Assembly (NCBI GenBank): GCA_025924715.1
Contig: JAICHV010000013.1
Location: forward strand, 1 to 64,000
Direction of reading: 5' to 3'
Origin: Alphaproteobacteria bacterium
GTDB lineage: Bacteria; Pseudomonadota; Alphaproteobacteria; Micropepsales; Micropepsaceae
Length of the DNA: 64,000 nt
The translations under genes were made by a program, and so were the position numbers. Under the pieces are notes generated by a model. The model did not search any database. It was not told the origin of the DNA and saw only the letters and a list, made by a program, of their open reading frames with translations. The number at the start of each line of letters is the position of its first letter. The first letter of the stretch is position 1. This document shows, piece after piece, positions 8,742 through 17,800 of this stretch.

Positions 8742-9620
8742 TTACTTGCCGGCCAGAAGCTCGACCAAAGTGGTCCCCAGCGCGGCGGGATTGGGCGAGA
8801 CGCGGATTCCGGCCGCCTTCATCGCCTCGATCTTGCTGTCGGCACCGCCCTTGCCGCCCGAGATGATGGCGCCGGCATGGCCCATGCGGCGTCCCGGCGG
8901 GGCGGTGACGCCGGCGATGAAGCCGACCATGGGCTTTTTCACCTTGGAGCGGCGGATGAAATCGGCGGCGTCTTCCTCGGCGCTGCCGCCGATCTCGCCG
9001 ATCATGATGATGCTTTGGGTTTCCGGATCGGCCAGGAACATTTCCAGCACTTCCAGATGTTCGGTGCCCTTGACCGGATCGCCCCCGATGCCGACGCAGC
9101 TGGTCTGGCCCAGACCCGCCGCGGTGGTTTGCGCCACCGCTTCATAGGTCAAAGTGCCGGAACGCGAGACGATCCCCACGGTGCCGCGGCGATGGATATG
9201 GCCGGGCATGATGCCGATCTTGCATTCGCCGGGCGTGATCACGCCGGGGCAATTGGGCCCGATCAGCCGCGATTTGCTGCCCGACAGGGCGCGCTTGACC
9301 TTGACCATGTCCAGCACCGGAATGCCTTCGGTGATGCAGACGATGAGGGGGATTTCCGCATCGATCGCTTCCAGGATGGCGTCGGCGGCGAAAGGCGGCG
9401 GCACATAGATCGCGGATGCATCGGCGCCGACTTTTTCCTTGGCCTGCCGCACCGTGTCGAACACCGGCAGGCCCAGATGGGTGCTGCCGCCTTTGCCGGG
9501 CGTGGTGCCGCCCACCATCTTGGTGCCATAGGCGATGGCCTGTTCGGAATGAAAGGTGCCCTGGTTGCCGGTGAAGCCCTGGCAGATGACCTTGGTATTT
9601 TTATCGACGAGAATGGACAT
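8742..9620 (-). CDS. sucD: Succinyl-CoA synthetase alpha subunit
   Basis: ADP-forming succinate-CoA ligase alpha subunit, 292 residues. Signatures: [17 protein letters not shown] and GTTPGKGG in the CoA-binding Rossmann domain, [20 protein letters not shown], and the active-site phosphohistidine segment [16 protein letters not shown] (His about 248). It works with SucC to convert succinyl-CoA to succinate with nucleotide triphosphate formation. Normally sucC and sucD are adjacent; here a small exported-protein gene separates them. The 213-bp gap towards sucA contains a GC-rich palindrome near 8590 but no convincing terminator for this strand. Confidence 0.97.
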   Translation of the reverse strand: MSILVDKNTKVICQGFTGNQGTFHSEQAIAYGTKMVGGTTPGKGGSTHLGLPVFDTVRQAKEKVGADASAIYVPPPFAADAILEAIDAEIPLIVCITEGIPVLDMVKVKRALSGSKSRLIGPNCPGVITPGECKIGIMPGHIHRRGTVGIVSRSGTLTYEAVAQTTAAGLGQTSCVGIGGDPVKGTEHLEVLEMFLADPETQSIIMIGEIGGSAEEDAADFIRRSKVKKPMVGFIAGVTAPPGRRMGHAGAIISGGKGGADSKIEAMKAAGIRVSPNPAALGTTLVELLAGK

Positions 9621-9661
9621 GCGTCAGGCTCCAGCAAATTTCCGGTATCGGGGTTCAAAAC

Positions 9662-10231
9662 TCATTTGGACACGGTCGCCAGGATAAGGATGGACAACTT
9701 GTCCGTCTCCTCTTCGACCAGGAAATTTACCGGCCCTTTTTCCACATCGGCTTTTATCGCCGCATCCTCATCGGCAATGGCGATATGGGAGCCGTTGTCT
9801 TCGCGCCAGATATAGCCCGTGCGCCCTGCGCTCAGCTTTTCGTTTTTGGGCACGACCGCGAAACTCGCCGCTTCCTGATTCAGCCCGGCTTGTGGGGGTA
9901 GGCTGCCAATGGCGCAGACGCCGCCCTTAAGCCCGCCGGCCTCTGGGATATCGCCCAGTCCCACAAACAGTAGCATCAAACTCGCGCTGTTGGTGCGCAT
10001 GCGACCTTGCGGATTTTCGACCGGGGCGGTTTTCGACAGCGATGCCATCATGGCGTCGGGAATCGGCATCCAACCGGCTTTGTCGGCCACAGCCAGGGCT
10101 TGGGCACTGTCGCCATGCGTCACCCCGCAAATCTGCTGAAACATATCGAACAGTTCCGAAGCCTGTGCATGCCCCGGCGTCGCGCCAAATGCGAGCGTCG
10201 CCGCCAAGGCTGCTGCCGGAACGCGCATCAT
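9662..10231 (-). CDS. Exported protein of unknown function inserted between sucC and sucD
   Basis: 189 residues with a clear signal peptide ([24 protein letters not shown], cleavage after AHA/AQA region about residue 22-24), followed by a soluble domain with one Cys ([11 protein letters not shown]) and a second at GGVCAIG. I do not recognise the family. The start ATG at 10231 overlaps the sucC stop (ATGA), so it is translationally coupled to sucC and must share its mRNA; sucD follows after 41 bp. The longer open frame upstream overlaps sucC and is not real. A periplasmic protein in a TCA operon is unexpected; the arrangement argues for conservation rather than chance but no function can be inferred. 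Confidence 0.75.
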   Translation of the reverse strand: MMRVPAAALAATLAFGATPGHAQASELFDMFQQICGVTHGDSAQALAVADKAGWMPIPDAMMASLSKTAPVENPQGRMRTNSASLMLLFVGLGDIPEAGGLKGGVCAIGSLPPQAGLNQEAASFAVVPKNEKLSAGRTGYIWREDNGSHIAIADEDAAIKADVEKGPVNFLVEEETDKLSILILATVSK

Positions 10232-11394
10232 TTGCCCTTTACGGCCGCAACGACCTTTTGCGCGGCGTCGGCGAGATTGTCGGCACTGGTGATCGCCAGA
10301 CCCGACTTGGCCAGGATCTCCTTGCCCTTTTCGACATTGGTGCCTTCCAGGCGCACCACCAGCGGAACCTTGAGCGACAATTCCTTCGAGGCGGCGACGA
10401 TACCGTCCGCGATGATGTCGCATTTCATGATGCCGCCGAAGATATTGACCAGGATGCCCTTCACATTCGGATCGCTGACGATGATCTTGAAAGCCTGGGT
10501 GACTTTTTCCTTGGTGGCGCCGCCACCGACATCCAGGAAGTTGGCCGGCTCGCTGCCATAGAGCTTGATGATGTCCATGGTCGCCATGGCCAGGCCCGCG
10601 CCATTGACCATGCAGCCGATCTCGCCATCCAACTTGATATAGGAGAGGTCGTATTTGGAAGCTTCCACTTCCGCCGGGTCTTCTTCGTCCAGATCGCGCA
10701 GGGCCTGGATGTCCTTGTGGCGGTACAGCGCGTTGTCGTCGAAATTGATCTTGGCGTCGAGGCAGACGATCTTGCCGTCCTTGGTCACCACCAGGGGATT
10801 GATCTCCAAGAGGCTCATGTCCTTGGCGATGATGGCGTCGTAAAGGCTCTTGACCACGGCGCCGATCTGTTTGGCCTGATCGCCTTTGAGCCCCAGGCTG
10901 GCTGCGATTTCATTGCCGATATAAGGCGAATAGCCGGCCACCGGCTCGACCTGAAAGGTCTTGATCTTGTCCGGCGTCTTATGCGCCACCTCTTCGATGT
11001 CCATGCCGCCTTCGGTCGAGACGATAAAGGCGATGCGGCTGGTTTCGCGGTCGACCAGCGCGGAAAGATAAAGCTCGCGCGCGATCGCCGAGCCGTCTTC
11101 GATATAGAGGCGCTTGACCAGGCGTCCATCCGGCCCGGTCTGATGGGTGACCAGGGTCATGCCCAACATGCGCCGGGCTTCCTTTTCCACATCCTCGATC
11201 GACTTGACGACCTTGACGCCGCCGCCCTTGCCGCGGCCGCCGGCATGAATCTGCGCCTTCACCACATAAACCGGCCCGGGCAGCGCCTTGGCGGCGGCGA
11301 CCGCCTCCTCGACCGTGAAAGCGGGCTTGCCCGTGGGTACCGGCGCGCCAAAGCCACGCAGGACCTCTTTGGCCTGATATTCATGGATGTTCAT
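10228..11394 (-). CDS. sucC: Succinyl-CoA synthetase beta subunit
   Basis: ATP-grasp beta subunit of succinate-CoA ligase, 388 residues. The real start is [16 protein letters not shown] at 11394, the conserved SucC N-terminus; the open frame further upstream is not conserved. Further signatures: [18 protein letters not shown] (ATP-grasp), [16 protein letters not shown] with Mg-binding residues, and [11 protein letters not shown] and [10 protein letters not shown] near the C-terminus. First gene of the sucC-x-sucD-sucA-sucB series. Its stop codon overlaps the start of the exported-protein gene. Confidence 0.97.
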   Translation of the reverse strand: MNIHEYQAKEVLRGFGAPVPTGKPAFTVEEAVAAAKALPGPVYVVKAQIHAGGRGKGGGVKVVKSIEDVEKEARRMLGMTLVTHQTGPDGRLVKRLYIEDGSAIARELYLSALVDRETSRIAFIVSTEGGMDIEEVAHKTPDKIKTFQVEPVAGYSPYIGNEIAASLGLKGDQAKQIGAVVKSLYDAIIAKDMSLLEINPLVVTKDGKIVCLDAKINFDDNALYRHKDIQALRDLDEEDPAEVEASKYDLSYIKLDGEIGCMVNGAGLAMATMDIIKLYGSEPANFLDVGGGATKEKVTQAFKIIVSDPNVKGILVNIFGGIMKCDIIADGIVAASKELSLKVPLVVRLEGTNVEKGKEILAKSGLAITSADNLADAAQKVVAAVKGK

Positions 11395-11733
11395 GGAAAA
11401 ACCCCGGGAAAGGCTGGAAAATTGGGTGAAAGCGGCCGCACCATAGCAGCGCAACTTCCCCACGCAAGGCGCGATTTCGCCGCGCGCGAGGGCGCCGACC
11501 ACGGCCACGCCCAGCAGGACCAAACCGTTTCGCGCCCGCCCTTTGAAGCGCTTGCCGCCTTGTTCTGTCTCAAGCCGGCACAAACCGAGGCGGCCAGGGC
11601 GACAAGGCGGCTATTCCATCCTTGCATATCGCCCGCAGACGCCGTTCCAGCCTTGGCACGGCTTCTGCTGTGTTCCCGGCAAGCGGACGGCTTTCGTTCC
11701 CAATTTGGGATGGGTCAAAGGGCGCAGGGCGTT
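11395..11733. other. Intergenic region between divergent sucC and PAS gene
   Basis: 339 bp without a supportable gene. It must hold the promoters for the minus-strand suc operon and the plus-strand PAS gene. On the minus strand a GCTATGGT near 11440-11450 behind TTGCGT is a possible but weak promoter; no operator, riboswitch or terminator is evident. Open frames crossing it are out-of-frame extensions of sucC. Confidence 0.6.
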
Positions 11734-12441
11734 ATGAAGCACAAGAATTCGCATCTTCTGGTCGGCTATTGGAGCCGGCTGCGCGCCGGCCGCGATGTGC
11801 CCGATCAGGCCGATATCGATCCGCGCGCCATCAAGCGCCTGCTGTCCTATACCTTCATTCTCGACTGCGAAAATCCCGCCCGCCCCGTCTACCGTTTGGC
11901 CGGCACCGCGCTGTGCGAGCGCTTCGGCTTTGAGCTCAAAGGCACCGGCTTTCTCGCCCATTGGGAATCACGCTCCAGCCTTTCGCTGGCCTCGCTGCTG
12001 CGCCAGGGCCTCAAGGCCCGCCAGCCGCTCTGCCTCTCCTCCATCGCGGCGACGGCCGATAGCGGCATGGTCGAACTGGAGACCGTGCTCACGCCCGTCA
12101 GCTTCAATGGCGGCGCGGTCAATCGCTATTTCGGGATGGTGCAGACGCTGAGCGATCCGACGCCACTGGTCGGCCGCGCCATCGCCTATGAAAGACTGAT
12201 CGCCTCCCAGCTTATCCAGGAAGACGAGCCCTTCGCCGCAGACCGCGATGCCCCGCCGCCGCCGCCGCCCAGCATGGTGGTCAAATCGCATCCCAAAGCG
12301 CCTTATCTGCGGCTGGTGGTCTCCCAGGACGGGCCGCATCTGCTCGCCTTCGGCTCAGGCGATTTGCTGCTGAAGATGTTCGAATTGATCGGGCGCGTGC
12401 GTAGCGCCAATGACGACGCGCTTCCCCGCCTCGGCATCTAG
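11734..12441 (+). CDS. PAS domain protein (PAS_5/PF07310 type)
   Basis: 235-residue cytosolic protein. The first ~150 residues match the PAS_5 layout typical of alphaproteobacteria: HLLVGYWSRLRAGRDVPDQADIDPRAIKRLL, FILDCENPARPVYRLAGTALCERFG, LLRQGLKARQPL and YFGMVQTLSD. A Pro-run (DAPPPPPPS) links to a short C-terminal tail. The family has no known enzymatic activity and lacks an output domain here; sensing of a small ligand or a protein interaction are possibilities. ATG 11734 (MKHKN) is preferred; ATG 11710 in the same frame is the alternative. Stop lies 8 bp from the convergent gene. Confidence 0.75.
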   Translation: MKHKNSHLLVGYWSRLRAGRDVPDQADIDPRAIKRLLSYTFILDCENPARPVYRLAGTALCERFGFELKGTGFLAHWESRSSLSLASLLRQGLKARQPLCLSSIAATADSGMVELETVLTPVSFNGGAVNRYFGMVQTLSDPTPLVGRAIAYERLIASQLIQEDEPFAADRDAPPPPPPSMVVKSHPKAPYLRLVVSQDGPHLLAFGSGDLLLKMFELIGRVRSANDDALPRLGI

Positions 12442-12449
12442 CGCGCGCT

Positions 12450-12836
12450 CTACTGCGTATTGATCCGGGGCTGTTCGGTGGGCGACTGATCCTGGCGCTG
12501 CGGATCCTGGGACAAGGGATGGCTCACCGGGTCGTTGTGCAGGATGTCGCGGTTGAGGGTGAGATCGCGCTGCTGCTGCTGCAGATAAGGGACTTCATAG
12601 CGTTCGATCTGGCTGCGGAAGGCTTCGAAGGTGGCCTCATCTTCTTTCGTGCGCTTGTCGCAACGATCGGGCGGCAGATGCTGGGTCTCCTGGCACCACA
12701 AATCGAAATTCATCGTCTTGACGTCGTAATTCTTCCCGGTCTGCGCCAAAGCGGGCGCCACAACAGTTGTCAATGACCAGGCCGAGGCCAGCGTCACTGC
12801 GATCAGGATTATGCGAGCAGGGGCCATCCCATTCAT
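12450..12836 (-). CDS. Small exported protein of unknown function
   Basis: 128 residues: N-terminal signal peptide (ILIAVTLASAWSLTTVV then APALAQ), followed by a Gln/Asp/Arg-rich soluble part with two Cys (LWCQETQHLPPDRC), which could form a disulfide, and a low-complexity polar tail. I do not recognise the family. Start could be 12836 or the second Met at 12827. It lies alone on the minus strand between a convergent PAS gene and the terminator of the OmpA lipoprotein gene. Confidence 0.6.
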   Translation of the reverse strand: MNGMAPARIILIAVTLASAWSLTTVVAPALAQTGKNYDVKTMNFDLWCQETQHLPPDRCDKRTKEDEATFEAFRSQIERYEVPYLQQQQRDLTLNRDILHNDPVSHPLSQDPQRQDQSPTEQPRINTQ

Positions 12837-12910
12837 AACGTCAGCTTAGAAGCTTCGTTGCCCCAAGGGAACCCCACACCGATTTTCCCTGCCAATACGC
12901 GGCTTTATGT

Positions 12911-12945
12911 CAAAGAAAAACGGCCGCCTCCTGCGAAGCGGCCGT
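12911..12945 (-). terminator. Intrinsic terminator of the OmpA-lipoprotein gene
   Basis: ACGGCCGC at 12920-12927 pairs with GCGGCCGT at 12938-12945 (8 bp, 10-nt loop). On the minus strand the hairpin is followed by TTTTCTTTG, a proper U tract. It lies just past the stop of the gene ending at 12968. Confidence 0.8.
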
Positions 12946-12967
12946 GATTCTTGTCGCTTCGCCAAGT

Positions 12968-13954
12968 TTACGGCTGAAGCGTGATCACCGCGCGGCGGTT
13001 CTTGGCTTCCTTGACGCCGTCGCCGGTTTGCACCGCCAGATCGGTCTCACCGACGCCGGTCGCGGTGATCGCGGCACGCCGTGCGCCCATATCGACCAGC
13101 GCTTCGACCACCACATTGGCGCGTTTGACCGAGAGCCGCTGATTGTAGTCGTCCGAACCGGAGGTATCGGTGTGACCCACGATGTGAATATGGGCTTGGC
13201 CGCCGCTGCGGGCGGTGTTGATCACATCGGTGATCACTTTCAGGTCCTCGGCGGTCAGGGTCCAGGAATCGAAGTTGAAATAGACCGTGAAGTCTCCGCC
13301 GCTGGTAGCCGCTGCGGGAGCAGGAGCGGGCGCCGGCGGGGGAGCGGGAATCGGCGCGCTCTGAACCGGGGCTGGCGCCGGCAGCGGCAGGCTTGGCGCC
13401 GGCGCTGGGGCAGGGCGCACACCGCCTTCGAGCTGAGCCAGGGAATTGTCCAAAGAAGCGCGGCAGGCCTGCCCCATGCCACTGGCCGAGGGTACGGCGC
13501 TGGCCATGGCCCAGCAGTCGAAATCGCTTTGGGCACGGGCGGCCGGGACGGGCGCCTGCTCCTTGGCGCCGGCCAGGTCGCGGACCAGGCGGGCCCGCAG
13601 GGCCTGGCTGGGGGCGTCGGGTGGCGCCGCTTCGGGTTCCGGCTCTTGGCCGTCGCCTGCCGTGCTGGCCTTGTCGGAGAAAGCTTCGGCCAAATCCTCA
13701 TTGGGATTGCTGGAACCGAAAATATTGAACAAGCCGCCGAAAAATCCTTCGTCCGGCTCGCTGGGGGCGGGCAAGGCGGCCGCCTGCTCGCTCAGGCCGG
13801 TATAGTTTTGGGCCAGGGCCTGGGTGAAAGGCGTGCCGGTGGGGCCTTCATCGCCGGCGCAGCCCGTCAGGGCGGTTCCCGCCAGGGCGGTGAAACAAGT
13901 GAGAAAGACGAGGCGGCGCGTGGCGGCGCCGCTGGAAAAGCCATTCATACGCAT
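12968..13954 (-). CDS. OmpA-family lipoprotein with long Ala/Pro linker
   Basis: 328-residue predicted outer-membrane lipoprotein. Lipobox LTGC follows a hydrophobic signal sequence (Cys about residue 32). The middle is Ala/Pro-rich, with one 40-residue PAPAP-type linker about 175-215. The C-terminal ~110 residues are an OmpA-like peptidoglycan-binding domain: VYFNFDSWTLT, HIVGHTDTSGSDDYNQRLSVKRA and KNRRAVITL, including the Asp and Arg that bind diaminopimelate. Role inferred: anchoring the outer membrane to peptidoglycan. The Pro-rich linker probably spans the periplasm. Own transcription unit, ended by the hairpin at 12920-12945. Confidence 0.88.
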   Translation of the reverse strand: MRMNGFSSGAATRRLVFLTCFTALAGTALTGCAGDEGPTGTPFTQALAQNYTGLSEQAAALPAPSEPDEGFFGGLFNIFGSSNPNEDLAEAFSDKASTAGDGQEPEPEAAPPDAPSQALRARLVRDLAGAKEQAPVPAARAQSDFDCWAMASAVPSASGMGQACRASLDNSLAQLEGGVRPAPAPAPSLPLPAPAPVQSAPIPAPPPAPAPAPAAATSGGDFTVYFNFDSWTLTAEDLKVITDVINTARSGGQAHIHIVGHTDTSGSDDYNQRLSVKRANVVVEALVDMGARRAAITATGVGETDLAVQTGDGVKEAKNRRAVITLQP

Positions 13955-14176
13955 TGCTAATTCTCCGCGAGGCGGTTTTCGGGCCCCAGCCCAATTTTCC
14001 GCAAATTGTCTTGGCCGACATATACCCCGGCCAAAGCCCGCCGTTAAGCCCGCAAAACCGTAAAATGCAAGCCGTGGATGACCGGGCGGTAACCTGTTGT
14101 TGACCGAGCAAAGCGTACAAAAAGCCCGTATTTCTCACTTGCGCAAGGAGCCCGGCGTGCAGGGCCTGGCATTGTC

Positions 14177-14800
14177 ATGACGGACGGCGAGCCGATTATC
14201 GCCAAGGCACGGGCCGAGCGCCGGCGTTTCCGCCGCATCCGGATCGACGTCCCCGGCCGGCTGTTCACCCCCGATGATGGCCAGGAGGCCCAATGCACGG
14301 TGACCGACTTGTCGCCCGGCGGCGCGGCGATTGCCTGTGATGTGGTGCCGCCTCCCAGCACGGCGGTGGTGCTCTATGCCGACGGCTTTGGCCGCTTCGA
14401 GGGCAATGTCGTCAATCGGGGCGGCATGGGCTTCGGCATCCAGTTCACCTGCACCCGCGCCAAGCGCGAGCGCACGGCCGAACAACTGACGCTGTTTCTC
14501 AACAAGACCCTGGTCGACGACAGTGCCCTCACCCGCCATAAGCGCAGCGCCAAGAAGAAAAGTTCGTCCCATTTCACCCGCGCCGACGGCCAGATCGTGC
14601 CCTGCGAGGTGATGGACATTTCCGTTCGCGGCTGCTCGCTGAAGACCGACGTCAAGCCGGCCATCGGCGAATTCGTCCTCATCGCGCAAAGGGCCGGCCG
14701 GGTCGTGCGCCACCATGAGCATGGCGTGGGCCTGGAATTTGTCGGCCAAGCCGCGGCAGTGAAGCCTGACCCGGCGATCAAACTCAATATCGTTCGCTGA
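14177..14800 (+). CDS. Two-domain PilZ protein (c-di-GMP binding candidate)
   Basis: 207 residues with two PilZ-like halves. The first (about 15-95) has RRRFRRIRID, fitting the RxxxR c-di-GMP motif, then DLSPGGAAI as the D/NxSxxG motif. The second (about 120-195) opens with HKRSAKKKSSSH and has VMDISVRGCSLKT, which keeps the second motif but has a less clear RxxxR. The first half therefore probably binds c-di-GMP and the second may be structural. No output domain is attached, so it likely acts by protein contact. Upstream, TTGACC at 14100 with TACAAA downstream could be its promoter. Confidence 0.82.
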   Translation: MTDGEPIIAKARAERRRFRRIRIDVPGRLFTPDDGQEAQCTVTDLSPGGAAIACDVVPPPSTAVVLYADGFGRFEGNVVNRGGMGFGIQFTCTRAKRERTAEQLTLFLNKTLVDDSALTRHKRSAKKKSSSHFTRADGQIVPCEVMDISVRGCSLKTDVKPAIGEFVLIAQRAGRVVRHHEHGVGLEFVGQAAAVKPDPAIKLNIVR

Positions 14801-14816
14801 GATTTTCGTCCGGCAA

Positions 14817-14863
14817 TTCAAAAAATAGAGTATTTCGTGATTCGAAGAAGCACGAAATGCTCT
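14817..14863 (-). terminator. Intrinsic terminator of the glutamate dehydrogenase gene
   Basis: AGAGTATTTCGTG (14827-14839) pairs with CACGAAATGCTCT (14851-14863) with one wobble. Read on the minus strand, the hairpin is followed by TATTTTTTG, so it ends the gdh transcript; the stem begins inside the gdh stop codon. It could also stop read-through from the convergent PilZ gene. Confidence 0.78.
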
Positions 14864-17800
14864 AGACCGCAGCCAGCTTGTGCACCTGGCTGTTCGCCAG
14901 GGTCAGCTTGGCGATGGACAGATCGCCGGACATTTCCAATTGAGCGAGGAATTCGCGGGTTCGGCTAAGCGCCTCGTGCTGCGCTTTGGCCCAACCGCTC
15001 ACCGCCTGGCGCGCGGCTTCGGGGGACGCATCGCCAGCAAGCTCAGCCAATATGGCCTGGCTGAGCATGCGCTGGGCGGCGAACAGATCGTCCACCAAAC
15101 GGCGGATCGCCAGCCGGTCCCAATGTTCGGGCGGGGTCAGCCGGCCCGCCATCAGACGCAGCCGCTCCAATCCGATCAGGCGGCCGACACCAAAATAAAC
15201 CGCCGCGACCGCTTCCAGACTATGGCTGGTGCTGCGGGCGAGATGGGCGATCTCCGGCGCCACTGCCAGAAGCGGCAGCAAGGCGATATCGCGGGCCAGA
15301 TCCACCGGCACGCCGGCCTCCGCAAAACGGTCGAGCCGGCCTTCGATGTCGCGCGCCTGATCCTGGGAGAACACGTTGCGGTAGATACCGCGCAGGCCTT
15401 CCACCCCGGCGCGATAAAGTGCGCTGGTGGCGGCAAGCTCTTGGCTCTGATCGGCATGGGTGAGGAACCACGGCCCCACCCGCCGCAGCACATCGGCCAG
15501 CTCGGCATAGAGTTGGGTCTGCAGGCCGGCCTTGACCTTGCCGTCCAGGGCGTCGATGCGCGACTTGAGCGCCTCCAGCCCGAAGGTGCCTTCGGCCACG
15601 ACAAAGGCCCTGGCAATCTCGGCCCCGCCGGCGCCGGACATTTCCTTCATCCGTGCGACAAAGACCGGCCCGGCCAGATTGACCAGCCGATTGGCCAGCA
15701 TGGTCGAGACGATCTCGCGCTTCAGGCGGTGCTGGGGCAGCTCGCCGGCAAAACGCGTCGCCGCCAATGGGGGGAAATAGCCCGCCAGCATGGCGGCGAA
15801 CGCCCCTTCATCGGGCAGGGCGCTGCCCAGGATTTCCGCGTCCAAATCCAGCTTGGCATAGGCCAGAAGCACCGCCAGCTCGGGCCGGGTCAGACCCTTG
15901 CCCTCATTTTCCAGTTTTTGAATCTCGGCATCGGAGGGCAGGAATTCCACCGCCCGGTCCAGTTTGCCCCGCCGCTCCAGCTCGCGGATGAAGCGGGCAT
16001 CGGCGTCGATGTCTTTCGCATTGGCGGCTTGCGCCACCGACAGCGCCAAGGTCTGGTCGTAATTGTCGGCCAGCACCAGGCCCGCGATGTCGTCGGTCAT
16101 CTCCGCCATCAGGGCGTCGCGCTTTTGGGAATCCATCTCGCCGCGGCGATAGGGGCCGCTGAGCAGGATCTTGAGATTGACTTCATGGTCGGACGTATCG
16201 ACGCCAGCGGAATTGTCGATCGCGTCGGTATCGATGCGCCCGCCCCCGCGGGCATATTCGACCCGGCCGAGCTGGGTGACGCCCAAATTGGCGCCTTCGC
16301 CCACCACCTTGGCGCCGACCTCCGCGCCGTTGATGCGCACGGCATCATTGGCGCGGTCGCCGACATCGAGATTGCTCTGGGACGCCGCCTTGATGAAGGT
16401 GCCGATGCCGCCGAACCACAACAGATCGACCTTGGCCTTGAGCAGGGCCTTGATCAGCGCCGCGGGGGCCAGTTTTTCGGCCTTGCTCTCAATCAATTCG
16501 CGCACCGGATCGGTGAGGATGATTTCCTTCAGCGAGCGGGCGTAAATTCCCCCGCCCGGTCCCAGCGCTTCGCGGTCGTAATCGTCCCAGGACGAGCGCG
16601 GCAAAGCGAATAGCCGCTTGCGCTCGGCAAAGGCTTTTGCCGGGTCGCATTTTGGATCGAGGAAAATGTGACGGTGGTCGAAGGCGGCCACCAGCCTGGT
16701 GTGCTGCGACAACAGCATGCCATTGCCGAACACATCGCCCGACATATCGCCGACGCCGACACAGGTGAAATCCTCGGCCTGGATGTCGCGGTCCAATTCG
16801 CGGAAATGGCGCTTGACCGCTTCCCAGGCGCCGCGCGCCGTGATCCCCATTTTCTTGTGGTCATAGCCATGGCTGCCGCCCGAGGCGAAGGCGTCGCCCA
16901 GCCAGAAGCCGCGGTCCTCGGCGATTCTGTTGGCAATGTCCGAGAAGGTGGCGGTGCCCTTGTCGGCCGCCACCACCAGATAAGGATCGTCGCCGTCATG
17001 GCGCAGCAGATCGGGTGGCGGCACCACCTGGCCATCGGGGCCCAGATTGTCGGTGACGTCCAAAAGCGCGTTGATCAAGGTTTGATAGGCGGCTATGCCG
17101 ATGCTTTGCGACTGCTCGCGGGTGGGATTGGGCGGCATGGTCTTGGGGAAGAAACCGCCTTTGGCGCCCACCGGCACGATCACCGCGTTCTTGACCTGCT
17201 GCGCCTTGACCAGGCCCAGAATCTCGGTGCGGAAATCCTCGCGCCGGTCGGACCAGCGGATGCCGCCCCGCGCCACCGCGCCAAAGCGCAAATGCACGCC
17301 CTCCATCTCCGGCGAATAGACGAAAATCTCCCGCCAGGGTTTGGGCGCCGGCAATTCGTCCAGCTTGGCGCTGTCCAGCTTGATGGCGATATGCGCTTTG
17401 GGTTCGCCTTTGGCATCGGGCTGCCAGAAATTGGTGCGCAGGATATTTTCGATGACATTGCGGAAGCGCCGGATGATGCGATCGTCGTCCAGGCTGGGCA
17501 CCGCCTGGAGGCCCGTCTCGATCATGGCCTGAAGCTTCTGGGTTTCGGCCTCGCTGGCCTTGGCGGGATCGAGCCGGACATGGAACAGCTCGGCCAACTG
17601 CGCCGCCAAGTCCGGATTGCGCAGCAGCGCTTGCTCCATATAGTCCTGGCTGAACGCCATCTGCGCTTGGCGGAGGAATTTGGCCACCAGCCGCAGGATC
17701 ACCACATCGCGCCACATCAGGCCGGCGCCGATCACCAGCCGGTTGAAGCCGTCGCTTTCGCACTGGCCCTTGAGCACGGCATGAAAAACGTCCTGCAGCG

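Noticed and set aside
10042..11733. Extension of the PAS protein frame to 799 codons
   Set aside because: Region is antisense to sucC and lacks PAS-related sequence.
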